Shown here: positions 1 to 11,929 of the stretch, piece after piece | Layout: the number at the start of each line of letters is the position of its first letter | Numbering within the stretch: the first letter of the stretch is position 1 | Assembly: GCA_008508345.1 (NCBI GenBank) | Contig: QNGE01001224.1 | Location: 57,444 to 121,443 of the forward strand | DNA length: 64,000 nt | Source of the DNA: Paragonimus westermani | Lineage: Eukaryota > Platyhelminthes > Trematoda > Plagiorchiida > Troglotrematidae | Reading direction: 5' to 3' | Notes under the pieces: generated by a model | The model's input: only the letters and a program-made list of their open reading frames with translations | The model's database searches: none | Told to the model about the DNA's origin: nothing | Position numbers and translations under genes: made by a program

Positions 1-2
1 CG

Positions 3-387
3 TTTTGTGTATATTCATTTACTTGCTTCTGTGGGACCAGTTATGTTGGCCGCACGACTAGACGCTTATCGGAACGGATCCGGGAACATCATCCAGCTTG
101 GCTGAACAGTGGTATAACAAAGTCTGTCTGCAGCGCCATACTATCACACCTGGTGGATTCAAATCACGCTGTCAACGTAAAGGACGCATTTCGTCCAATC
201 TACCGAGTTGAAGCCATCCGGTCGAGAGCGGTGAGGAGTAGGATTCTGTACAGCAGAGGCTATTGGGATCCGAATGTATAACCCACCCCTGTGCGCCCAA
301 AAACGTTTTGTTCAGGCTCTGGATTTGCCCTGGCCAACCCCTCACCAGGTTAGCCTGTCAAGACCCATTGTTCAAGTGGGTACATGA
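3..387 (+). mobile_element. Penelope-like element, 3' end with GIY-YIG domain (decayed, cut by window edge)
   Basis: The frame from base 3 reads a Cys-rich start followed by FCGTSYVGRTTRRLSERI, then HHPAWL and an SHLVDSNHAVNV stretch. This is the layout of the GIY-YIG endonuclease domain at the C terminus of PLE reverse transcriptases: a C-x-C pair, YVG for YIG, conserved Arg, and a His-rich second half. That frame ends at TAA 279-281. The characteristic tail (AEAIGIRMYNPPLC, then QKRFVQALDLPWP) continues in another frame from base 253 to a TGA at 385-387, so one frameshift near 240-253 breaks the gene. The reverse transcriptase lies off the left edge. The family domain nicks target DNA for retrotransposition; this copy cannot make an intact protein. 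Confidence 0.78.
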
Positions 388-3300
388 TTGCAGTGTGACA
401 GCGAACTGATTGACCTCATTAACCACATGTTCCCCCGTATAATCCCCTAACGATTCTCCCGTGAAATGTGTGATATAAATGTGATGTATTTAGCCTGATG
501 ATGAATCACTGAAAACGAGCTTGTTCGCTACACATTGTTTTTCATGACTACGCTGGGAATTTTTACGAGATTTTATGATCCTTCTGTCCACGTTGTTCAG
601 TTGCTGAAGAGGTCAACTACTAAGTTATACCAGGATAGTTTAAGTGAGACATGTTTCTGGCTCATCAATGCTAATGGGTTTGCGTGAGGTCGAAGTACTT
701 AGTCAGCCTTAGTAGTGGTCACGTTTGCGGCATCATTTCAAAATCCTCAAAAAACTCTGGCCAAGCGTTTTCAGTTTGTTGAAGCGCATAATATCCTCGA
801 TTTTATCGGGAATACACTCTAGATGGTGCTTTACATTTTGTTAATATTTTGAAATATATGACGTTATAAGTTTACGAGTTTCCGGCAATATGCCATGAAT
901 ATTGTCTTATGGAATAACATTAAAGAGGTACTCTACCTGGCTTTTAGCTATGCAACCGTGCCGAACACCGTCCATAAACTTTGACCCGCATCGGTCTGTT
1001 TTCTCACCTTAGGGTATCTTTTTCAGCAGTACAAAATACTGCTTACGGCGTCAAAAGTACCGATGTGCCACATGCAACATACTTGCTTGACTATTAAGCA
1101 GGTAGTGCACAAACTAACATTCTACTTTAAAAAGCGTGTGATTTGTGCATTTACTGTTGTTGTCTAGTAACTTCAACACTCAGAGGAATTTTCATACCGG
1201 TGCAAAAATTGTTTGACCGTTTGGTCATAACAATGGCTGTAGCTATCTGGCCATAGGGTTGAAATATTTTCTTCAGGTCATCCACGTTGCCAGCTGTCCA
1301 CGTTTCGGGAATGTTTGTAATGTACACGTTTTGCGGATCCTTTTCAGATTCCTGTCAAACAATATTTGGAAAATGCAGTATTCTCTTTATGCTTTCGTCA
1401 GAATAAATTGGATATTTAAAATATTTACACAGCTCCTTTACCTATTACTGTAACTCATTTTCCTTTATACTTAGTTAGAAGAGAGCGTGGGCACATTTTC
1501 ATGAATCGTCTCGGTGCGCTTTGAAGAAAATGAAAATCCGTTACAATCTATACAAACAGTACTGTGTCATATCCACTACTGTTCAACAGGGACCATTTTA
1601 ACTGAACACTGCTCTCGACAGATCTTGCCAATAGCGTATTTGTTGGACCCGAATGGGACTTGGAGCACAGGTCAAGTTCGAGTGAGGCAACCGCGTTACC
1701 AATTGTGCCAATGATCTCATGTTACAACCGACTTACTAAGTACATTTACATTCTTGATTACATTAAAATACGGGTGATTCTAAGGATGGCGTACTAAGTG
1801 TAGGCAATTGGACGTTCAAGTAATAATGAGAGCGATTCACATTGATGAATACTGACCTTTCTGTTGCTTAAAAACAAACAACTCAGACCTCAGATACTTA
1901 CCTAATGGTGGTTTACCTATTAAAAACTCGCAAACTATGAATGTCACGAAGTCAATATTTTTTCTTTACTGTTTAGTCTCAGCTGAAACCTTTTACTTAG
2001 TACAGTCAAATGCATCAAGATATGCTCCCGGCCTATCAGCAAAATGCCAGCTGAAGTAAGCTTTTCTGCAAAAGACAGGTTTTGCGATAAACAGCTTTTT
2101 AGGAACAACTCGGCAACAAAAATACTAGTTGTATGTTTACTAAATTTGTGTTCATCTCCTTAGATGAAATTAAGGCTTGTGCAACCGCTCCATCTCAAAA
2201 CTTTAAAAACCGAAATTTGTTTTAGCCTAATACATAAGTTAGAGAGATGACGTTTGAATTGAACATTTCGCATAATTCAATGACATATTGTGTATGACAA
2301 GTCAGTTAGTGCATTATACCATCATTAGTAATGGCAAACCATGATCCGACGATAGATAACGATTGCTTAAACTCTTCGAATAACTGATCAGTCAGCAATC
2401 CTCCTAATTCACTTTCTCAGTGGTATCTGAGTGTGAATGGATGTTGTTTGCACAGCTATATTAAATTATTTTTTGCAATTAGGCTACCGGCCGCTGCACA
2501 TTCAATCGACTTGTCCAATGGAATCAAGATTTTGAGCGATGACAAAATTAAACTAAACTTTCACCTTTACCTATTTTGAAAAGCATAGTATTGTGCTGCC
2601 TATATTGATATGCAATCTCCATGCAACAATCTCTTGATGATCTCTTGTTTTGTTTGCCTGCAATAGAAGTCCCCTCATTTAAAATTGATCCGTTGGCGTA
2701 CAGCTCCGCAGGATATTTGTTACCCTGTTAACCTGTGTTACCTTTTTATGTACGCAATGTTAGCAATTCACTATTCACAATTGCTTCTGTAGTTATCTCA
2801 AGCAGCCGGTAATTTCGAGAAATTTTGCCTGGTTTTATCGATCCAGGAGTAAGTAGTTAACAAGTTCATCCCAGTTTTTAGATAAGTATTGTAAAAAACG
2901 GACAAAGAAGACCGTGAAGCGTCATTGGAATCCGTGACAGTCAAAGTTGGGAATACACACTTTTTGATCTAGGATTTCGCTATCAGATACAATTAAAATA
3001 AATATAAACACAGCCTTTATTTGTTTTTCGGAATTAAGCCCAACTTGGGAAATGCGCACGCATACACTTTTTATATCGTGCAAGTACAAGCTTAAGTAAA
3101 AGATTACTGAAACTTACATTTGTAAAAACAAACTGCCGTCTTCAGACTTCTAAACTTTTTCAGATCCGTTAACTGTGTGCGATGCAGTCAGTTGGACATT
3201 AAATTATCCATTCAAGTAACTCTTGTAATGGATTGGTTTGCATGACAGTTTGTCCAATATAAGGCTAACGGTAATGTTGCCGGATGGCTAGCTTACAGGA

Positions 3301-4642
3301 ACAAGAATCGAACTTCAACATGTTGGCTTGGAAGGAATCTCTTCAGACGATCAGCATTATCGTAATCAAAGCTTAAGTAGTTAGCTTTATTCTAAAAATG
3401 TTTGGGCGGAAAGTCGTTCAAAATGCAGACCTGCGACAAGTTGCACATGCTGATCATTTTGTTCCAAACAGTTTGCTACTACTGTTCACTATTTTGGAAA
3501 AATAATATTTTAAAACGGTTGATATCAGAGTTTTACCTCGTTACTTACGATCCTTCAAGAATTGCCTTCCAGAAAATCACCAGTTCGAACGGTCAACTAG
3601 AGATAACTTTCACAACTAATACGGAATGATTTCTGACAAATTTTTGAGCGAAATAAACGTTATTCTTGACTCAACGATTTCAACAATAGTGATTTACTAT
3701 ACGCCACAATATATAAACACTCACACTATGCTGCTTTCCCTGCTCGACTAGCAGGTAGTTAACGCAAAGGAAACTAGAGAAACCTTGTTTATTTTGACGG
3801 GAATATGCCCGACCATATCAGTGTCGCTGTGACTGTGATGCTTGATGGCCTGAACCGAACAACATAACCATTGACAAACTCGGAGACAAGTTTCTAATTA
3901 AATTAATGACAGAATATTTGACAGGCTTTTGAGGTGTTGTCAGAACTTTTGATCGAACCGTGTTATGTTTAGGAAAATGAAATTGTCCGGCATATCAACA
4001 GAAGTGCGTCATAAGTTTGTCACTTGCTGGCACGTCCAGTTATTTTTTTCCAGAGTGTACACGTAAATCAACGGCGTACGTTCAACAACAAGTCACTAAT
4101 TACACGATAAGAACGCTTCATTTGTTAGCTGAAATCAAATTTATGTGTAATTCCTCGCCACCTTCAAAAGAAACTGTGGTGCTGTACAGTTGAATTCTTT
4201 GCTCAGAACATTCGCAAATATGCAGCAATTTTACCGGTTTTCTGTTCATCCCGCTCCCCAAATTTAGTGCAAAATGGAGCTTGCTGGTCCACAGTTCATG
4301 AAAACAGTTATTTATTTGATCACAAACGCTCCCTAGTTCTTCACAAACAACCTTGAAACTTTTCTGTTTGCCTGCTACAATTTGTACGATTGTTTACGAC
4401 TTCCAGCTGATTAGCGGTTTGCTCGCCAATATTATGTGAAATGACCCGGAGTATGTGGCCAGTCGTGTACAACTGGAAGGTTTAAGCTCACGGACTACTC
4501 AATGTTACCTCCATATCGATTTCGGATTATTACTTCTGAAAAATAATCATACGCTTGACCGACGAATCATTAGGTCTAATCGTTCATAGGCACAAATACG
4601 CAAATATCCCCCGGTGACCAACCTGACAACAAAGAAACTCAC
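388..4642. other. Intergenic or intronic DNA, no supported gene
   Basis: Only short ORFs with no family resemblance and no convincing splice pairs on either strand. The first few hundred bases may be 3' untranslated sequence of the PLE copy that ends at 387. Confidence 0.5.
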
Positions 4643-4740
4643 GTAGGCGAAATTGACATAAAGTTCACGGTTGGTCGATTTGATGTGAAGTAGAGCGGAT
4701 CTTGCAGCTGCATTGCTCGTGAAGTCGATGAAACCGTACA
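4643..4740 (-). CDS. Internal exon encoding second half of an RNA-recognition motif (RRM)
   Basis: On the minus strand a good acceptor (CATTTTCTAG) precedes TG TAC GGT TTC ATC GAC TTC and a strong donor (TAC then GTGAGT) ends the exon. The 98 bp encode (x)YGFIDFTSNAAARSALLHI then NRELYVNFAY. YGFIDF matches RNP1, which normally reads K/R-G-F/Y-G/A-F/Y-V/I-x-F/Y; the Ala-rich helix 2 and a final beta strand (LYVNFAY) follow as in RRMs. The residue where RNP1 has Gly must be V, L or M because its codon ends in TG, which is unusual. RRMs bind single-stranded RNA in splicing or mRNA control. The exon carrying RNP2 should lie at higher coordinates but I did not find it. Entry phase is 1 and exit phase 0. 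It may be the 3' part of the long minus-strand gene or a separate gene. RRM recognition is fairly sure; the subfamily is not. Confidence 0.6.
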
Positions 4741-6214
4741 CTAGAAAATGCACGGATGCGTAAAAGTTGCAATAAAGGTAGTTTGCATTCAAATGAAATC
4801 TCAAACAAAAATCTGATGGCCGGAAATTTTGTGCGTGAGCTTGAACACTTAAATGGGTGGAAAGTTAAGACCCATAGCATCACGAGCATTCAGTAAAAAT
4901 ATCCATATTGTTTGGGAACGAACAGCTAACAAACTGATTGATGCTAATAACTTCCGGCAACTTTTAAAGTCAGTGAAATACTATACATAGGAATGGAAGT
5001 TGTTTGCTTTTGATTTGTGTCAGTGGTTAATTTCAATGGTACTTTCTACGACAAGCTGGTGTTGAACGATCAAGTTTAGATCTTTTAACCTACTACCATC
5101 ACAGTGGTTAATTATTTTTGTAAAATATACGATGTCGTAACCCCAAGAAAAAACATGATAAAGTTCGCCCAAACTTTAATTAGAAATCATCTTTGCGTGT
5201 CAGGTAGCATACTGACAACTATTGAATGTTTAGGGAATTCATCTAATTACATTCTGGTTGAGAGAACGAACTGTTGCATAGGTGCAGCAGAAAATCTATT
5301 CCTGTATGATGTTTGTAGTTGATACAAACAAAACCAAATTGGTGTAAATGTACTATTCAATTTGGCGTCTGCTTAACCTATACTGTTGCAAATGAAATGA
5401 AATCACTCCAATTGAGTTATCAGATAGTAATTTTTTTTAAAAAAATAGTAAACAGAAACGTCTGTTAAGCAATTTTTTGCCACAACTACTATTGTAACAG
5501 TTCTTCGAAAGTTATTGCACCTGTACTGTGCACAGAACATGCGAAAGACAAAACCCGGGGGTTCCCATACGTAAAGGTGCCTGATTACCACTTGTACGGT
5601 CAAAAAAGCCAGCTCCGAGGCGACAGGAATTCAAGACGATATCTAGCTTAACTATGTCCTTGGATTTCATTTATCAGCAAACAACAATTTACGTACACAA
5701 GGTCATCGAAATTCCGCATTCATACATTCTGCAGAACCAGACTGGATTTCGAAACGTGAACACAAGATTGATGTACATATTGCATATTCAAGTGGCGGTT
5801 GTTAAGAATTTTCCACATATGATCTTCGCAAGACAATCCAGTTGTTTGAAGCGCCAGCGTGAAATTTTCTTGACACAAAATAAAGAAACGATTTAATCAG
5901 GTGGCGGCATTTCGGCACATAACAGGAGTTGACTTTTAACGTCATTAACTTACATGTTGAGGGAGACAGGAATGCTTGTTTCCTGTCCTGTTTAAACTGG
6001 TTATTGAAGAAATGGGATATAAAGCTGTGTTCTTACTGGGATGCATTTCGCCTGCAACCACCCGCAGTGCACGTAAGAATTCTGAGACGTTTTCACCACT
6101 TCAGTAGAATGGTACTCAGTTGATATAGTTCCAGTAAAAACTTTAAAGCATACCAATTTCGAAAATTCGTTCGAATGTGTGCATTCTGGTGGATGAAATC
6201 AGTTGTCTCGTGTG
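4741..6214. other. Intronic or intergenic DNA, no supported gene
   Basis: The minus strand should hold the exon upstream of the RRM half, but no segment with an RNP2-like strand and a phase-1 donor could be identified. Overlapping small ORFs around 4.7-4.9 kb are frame shadows of the RRM exon. Confidence 0.45.
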
Positions 6215-6405
6215 TTATTCTACTAACGCGTCCAACAGGATTTCATACTTGGTGAGCAGCTTTAGTTTCTGGAACAACTGTTGCATTGTATTTACAGGAA
6301 ATTTGTCAAGTTTTTGTGCAGATAGGTGAATATTTATATGCTCTCCTTTGTATAAGCACACTGGTTTGCTTTGTGGTATGCAAGTAGTTGATCGGTCATC
6401 CACAT
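6215..6405 (-). CDS. Candidate exon or terminal exon, unknown protein
   Basis: A CTTAG acceptor at 6406-6407 (minus strand) opens a frame of about 62 codons starting AT GTG GAT GAC and ending at TAA 6217-6215. The sequence mixes polar and aliphatic residues (CIPQSKPVCLYKGEHINIHL) and has a helix-like end (NTMQQLFQKLKLLTKYEILL). Entry phase 1 matches the exit phase of the candidate exon at 16762-16925. Possible internal donors (after TTTCCT, GTAAAT; after ACCAA, GTATGA) mean the true 3' end may be earlier. No domain recognised; a chance ORF cannot be excluded. Confidence 0.25.
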
Positions 6406-8099
6406 CTAAGGTCGTGTTTCGATAGGCCTTCAGGTGTACTCGTCACAGGCATATATCCATATCTACTGTTGATGCTTACTTATATAAATAGAAGCATGTG
6501 GGCACTTGATTTGTTGGAACTGCTTTTGTAACTGCTAGCTTTCAAACATGAAAGGAACAGGTAAAAGTGAACAGAAGTCTACAAGCCACCTAAGCTTGTA
6601 TTAGAATTTAGCTAAAAGCTGGTACTAATGAATATGACTTTTGGCCCAACCAGTGCTTTTCTAGTGCTAAGCAACAGTTGGTGAGAAAGTAGTTTGAATG
6701 ATGTGGCAGGCAACAGCATGTAGTTAACTGTGAAGCTTCCCTGTCTTCACTCTCACTCGAAGGTTGTGCGTTAAATCTTGCTAGTTTTCTAGATTTTGTC
6801 ATTCACTTACCATTGTAAACATAAAAAGTACACGATCTGACGTACTACTCGGATACAAAAAACGTTTTTTGAGTATTGAAACACCAGTCTGTTTTTTTTC
6901 ATTTCTTCAAGTTGAACCGAAACTAACCACACTCGGTACTTCTCAGTGTGAATGGTCCAAGTGCTCGTTAGTTTGGCTATTTTTCATTTATACTTGTTCT
7001 TCCTTCATACGTTTTTTGGCAGTATGGGAGAATTTACTAGACGATTGTATCAAATGCATTTGAATGCCAGCGTCACTCAATTTAGTGTATCAACTCAAAT
7101 CGAACCAATTATCTAAGTAAGAAGTTGTTTCCGAAGCCCTTCAAGAATGAATTGAGAGGGCCTGATTGAACCGAGTCATTGCACAGAGTGAACGTGTCCG
7201 TTAGTCGCAGTTCGAAAAAAGAGGGACGAATTCACATATGTAATGAACGTTATGCTGAACAGCAAAATTGTTATGGAGAAATTTCTGCCACTTGCTGCAC
7301 GTGAATTAACTGACAAGCTGTCTGTAGGAACAATATTTCTAAAACTTGGAATTGAGAACGCTTATTTTTTATATTACTGACTCTCGACTCAGAAGGCATT
7401 ACTCACATAAGACTATCTGCCTCAGTAGACGGTAATTCCAGTGGGTCTTAGCAGTGTCCAGCCAGCACGCCAGGAGTTAATTATATTTCCATTGGTTACG
7501 TCAAAAGGTCGTATCCCATAAGAATATAGCGTGTGCTTCTTTGGAAAATCTTCTGAATTCCATGATTCTAATCGGTTTTCAGAGTTTTGCCGAGCAAACC
7601 AGCTTGATTTGCGACTTAGTCTAAGAAATTAAGTTTCTCACTCTGGTGATTTCAGCCGCCGGTTTTAAAACTGATGAAGAGAATACAAGTCATGTTCTGG
7701 AGTGTTACCAGACAACAACTGTGAAACGAGCCAAACATTTCTCATGACTTTGTTTGTATTAGGTGAAACATTCGAAGAATGGCCCTAGCATTTCTGACGC
7801 TTTGCATAAACCGAGTCTGCGAAGCGAGCTATTAGCTGAGGTCCAAACAAGAAAAGGCTATTTCGTCGACCTCTTCAACGGCTGCTACCAGTCCTACGCG
7901 TCCGTTTTTGACGAATAATGCAATAATGTCTTACCGCATGATGCCCACCATATTGTCTTAGATGTAGTTTCATGACAAGCGCAGAAAGAGGATAAAAATC
8001 AAGTCACATACGCATCTCGAACATCGTCAGCCACTCAAAGAATCTACTTTGAGGGGAAAAGCAGACCCCGCGTGTGTTCGGGTTCATGAAAAATGGTAC
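6406..8099. other. Non-coding DNA, no supported gene
   Basis: Short ORFs only. A polypyrimidine-AG at about 6891-6911 on the plus strand resembles an acceptor, but the frame after it reads like random hydrophobic sequence and has no good donor. Confidence 0.45.
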
Positions 8100-8282
8100 C
8101 TGTATCTCTTCAAACGCCCATATTTTTTGCACGCTGACCAAACGTTTCTTACTACGCTTCTTTGTCGGGGAATATATGTCAGTAACCCTCACAGATTGGC
8201 CGGCGATGCACGCGTTTACCTTGCCTCGGCTTAAAAGAAACATAGTGTTTCCTACTCGCTTTTGCACTAATTGGCCTTCAGC
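8100..8282 (-). CDS. Probable exon 6 of the long minus-strand gene (basic segment)
   Basis: A strong acceptor (TCATTGTTTCATTACAG) begins a frame that stays open to a GATACAG|GTACCA donor at 8100, giving 61 codons in phase 0 at both ends. An inner donor (GGCAAG|GTAAAC at 8220) would instead give a 21-codon exon. The encoded segment has AEGQLVQKRVGNTMFLLSRG, then a basic patch SPTKKRSKKR that could act as a nuclear localisation or nucleic-acid contact site. Phase fits the exon at 10616-10756, and LLQKLQ joined to AEGQLVQKR reads as one continuous helix. Assignment to the gene rests on splice signals and phase, not on homology. Confidence 0.45.
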
Positions 8283-10615
8283 CTGTAATGAAACAATGAG
8301 AGTAGTGATTCTGAAATGGTAGCAACAACTTTTCAGTGGATTTGTCTTGTCTGGGGAAACTGTCAATGATACTGGACTTCGATTTTGCAATGGTAAGTTT
8401 ACACGGTCTTTGCTTGAAATCCAAGCCACATAATCCAGCAGTCAAAGGCGTGGTTAACAGCCTTCATCCTACTCTATACGAATCTACCCCAGTGAATGTA
8501 TTTGAGAACAATCATTGGGAGGTAGCCTTAATTGCTACGTTGGCAGCATAGTGGATTACATCTGACAGGGCCACGGGGATGGATCCCTCTCATCTGATGT
8601 TTTTGAGAGAAAAGCTCAGTACCGATCACATCTAACGTGGAAGAGCAAACTCCAATGAGAGGAGGAGACAAGCGACCCACCAATTCAGGAGGCTTGATCT
8701 AGACTGTATACCTGGAACATCTGTACGTGTGCAGAAACTACGGATTCAAATGGATAATATTGCTTTTTCCGCTCGTTTGAGAGTTGAAAATTTTTAGCAC
8801 GTACCTACAGTCTGCAGAATGAAAGGAAACCGATTCCATGTGGTTTATGTGCAACTCCATTATCATACATACCCTTAATATATGAATGCATAAGAGAGGT
8901 CTTAACAACCACCGACACGAGCATGCGCCAGTCAGGACGAATGCGCCATACTCTGTAGCGTTGCCTTTCGTCAGGCTGGGCATAGAAGGGGAGATGTCGC
9001 GCTTGTCTCCTCCTCGATATTTTTCAAGCTGTCTGAACAATAAATCTTGCGCACACGTGTGTGTACGTCTAGGAATTCACCAAACATTGCCGTTGTACAA
9101 CTCAAGTGACTAAATTACTGAAGTAGCGTTGCTTGCCCTTGGCTAGTTTTCTGATAGCATTCGTTTGTGTGCTTAACACGGAGTGCTTGCAACACGAATA
9201 TAACTACTACGTACTGACTGCGTTTTGAAGTAATGATAACAACCGGGTTGCTATGACAACCATCCCGTTTTTAGATCAAAGTAGGGCTAAAATTTCATCT
9301 GGCCGTGTATCTTTGACCAAGATTTTATCGCCTATTCTGACGCTTTTCAAAAACAACTATACGAAATTGCGCGTACATACTACGTTCTCAATGATTATAC
9401 ATTTGAGCTATCTTTTATCTGATTTATCACATCCATGAACGGAATTTCCAATGCCTATTCTTCACGAACACTTTGTTGGATATTTGACACACTGTATTCC
9501 TAACATGGAACCTCCGTTCCACTTTGACCGTACACTTGGTTTTATCTGAAACGTTACCAACACGTGTTGACTGTGAGACAATATTTTCGATGCTGCCCAC
9601 CAAGTGATTTCTCCGTGCACCATAAAAACTTCTTTATAACAGTATACTCTGGCTTCTGTAGAAATTACTTCAGTGTGACAAGGATTCTGTCACACTTATT
9701 TGGGCCAAACCAATAGCGAACTAGTTTATGACAACTGGCCTTGGTTTTAAAAATTCGGATCACAAATCTAATCATTTGTCTCACAAATTGCGTTCCTTCG
9801 GAGTAGAAAAAGTAGAACTCAAATAAACCAGTAACTATCACTGTTTATCACGTGCCTGGTTTAATGACGTACGGTTTGGCGTTTACCTGTCTTTCTTGTG
9901 ACCTATGAAAATTGTGCTATAAAACGACAATGGTCACCATGTTGAAAACTTCTTTCGACAATTTGTACGTGCGAACTTTGAGGAAGTGCACAAAATTTTT
10001 TTAAATCGGCAAACTGCTCCACATTCATTCTATATCTAAGATTGCAGAAACCTGACCAGTGCAACCAAAGTATTCAACTATGTATGTGTGACATTTTGAC
10101 GCGGAAATACAGCTCAGATTTTTGTCTACAAATCAATACCATATTTTATTAGATGACAGCTGGTGATCGTAAGACAACTTTTGCCCGAAAAAGTAAAATC
10201 AAACTTTGTGAACCGCATTTCTGTCACTGGTTTACTGTTGAACAAAATTTACGAATAAAACGAGAAACAGTATGCATTATGTTGATAAAACTTGCATAAA
10301 ATAGGAGAGTCCCTTACTTTCACCTTCCGAACCTGCAATCAGTTTGACTGAACGTATCAATTCTTTTTCGGGGGCTAATGTGTTCAACTGCTGTTCAGTA
10401 AACGTAGACGGCAATCCTCGAATATAGAGATTTGTTTTGGACGAGTGCTGCAGGGGTAATCGGTAAAAAAATGTTATCTAATTACAAACTGTTACTCAAA
10501 ACCAAACTGCTATACACCATATTAACATCGGCCAACTATCTGGACATCAGCATTTTAACAGGCGTTGGTAGCACCAACAATCCGACAAGTCCAAATAAGA
10601 ACCATTTGCGAAAAC
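8283..10615. other. Intron, no supported content
   Basis: Would be the intron between the exons at 10.7 and 8.2 kb if the gene model is right. Contains scattered short ORFs on both strands with no family resemblance. Confidence 0.4.
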
Positions 10616-10756
10616 CTGTAATTTTTGTAAAAGCGTATCTATGGCATTAACTTGGAGAGTGGTAAGGGCATACATTTCACTTCTGACCTTCTGACTTGAA
10701 AACGGAGCGGTTTTTATCAATATCGACGCGGTCAGTTTTAACATGGAATATTTCTT
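10616..10756 (-). CDS. Probable exon 5 of the long minus-strand gene (helical segment)
   Basis: A pyrimidine-rich acceptor (CTTTCCTCCGTTATTC followed by CACTACCAG) precedes AAG AAA TAT TCC ATG; the donor is TTACAG|GTTTTC, weaker than consensus. The 141 bp encode 47 codons in phase 0 at both ends, compatible with the phase-0 exit of the large exon ending at 17669 and the phase-0 entry of the exon at 8282. The content is Lys/Leu-rich and helix-prone: KKYSMLKLTASILIKTAPF, then LTTLQVNAIDTLLQKLQ. Joining to the preceding MRQKK end gives a basic run of five lysines. No named domain recognised. Confidence 0.45.
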
Positions 10757-11929
10757 CTGGTAGTGCATAACATAATGAATAACGGAGGAAAGCATTGTTC
10801 ATCGGGTTCATACAGTAATTGGGTAAGAGTAGTAAATCTGGCATCGACTGTGAACTTCATGCGGAATCTCAGTGGAATGTAGTGGTTCTGCATATACAAT
10901 TGAAAAGAGATTACCATTAAATACCACAGTCATATTTGTTGTCATGGTCCATTCGAAGACACAATTTTGTTCAGACCATCCAAGATTATGCAAAAATGAA
11001 AATGTGATAAGTCTAACTGCAGAAATATTTTATTATAGCCTTGTAGGACAATAAAATTGCTTTAACATTTTGTCCCAGCAGTTAAAGAATCAGTTAGGTT
11101 TATGATGTCCTTGTACGGCTGCACTGGTTTTGGTTCACAGCTTCTGAGTTGCCTAGGCTACTCCAGTCCCCTTCAGCGAATAGCGTACGGTTATAACAGG
11201 AAAGTCGTTAATTTTCCATCGGAGTGAATTGTCTGTACTTTTAGTTTAAATGCTGAAGAAGAATGAACGTAGTATTCATAAAATCTTATGTTCACCATCT
11301 TCTTGGTGGGTATTTAACACATCATCACGGTGAGAAGTGGAAAATTGGGGTTCATGTGATCTGCACAAAGAACAGATGAATCAACCGCATAACCTACATA
11401 AATTAGATGGAATCATAATTATCGTTTGATGTCAGTGTGTAATGGTGTACACAACGCCAAAAGCGAAAAGATCGGTCACAGTTTTCTCTGATTGGATGGA
11501 TCATAATGGTTATCCGAAACCCTAGTATGAGGCCTTTTGTAAAAACTGTGTCGAAATAACGAACATCGCACTAAAAAGCTACACTTGAATGAACCTGACA
11601 CTGATAGCGGCGGGAATGCAGAGTTTGGGCGCAATGTTACGCAGTAGAATTTAACCCGAGAAAAAGTCGCAATCTAAGAACGAGAATTACTCAGTGATTT
11701 TGTGAAACATGTGGTTATCAGACAGATTGGAAAGAAACCGGCCTCACTATCGTGATTTCTCTGTTCTTTCAGGCCACAAGTAGAACTTTCAAGTCCACAC
11801 GGAATTTGAATATTATTTGTAGCACGGTCGAGGCACTGTCACCAGGTTCGAAATTTTTCCACGTTGTTAGTGACAACATTCTCGAATTGATGCATGATTT
11901 CTTGGTTAAACACAACAATTAACCCCCAT
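10757..11929. other. Intron, no supported content
   Basis: No convincing coding segment. The right end may include the decayed 5' part of the PLE that becomes recognisable after about 11930. Confidence 0.4.
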
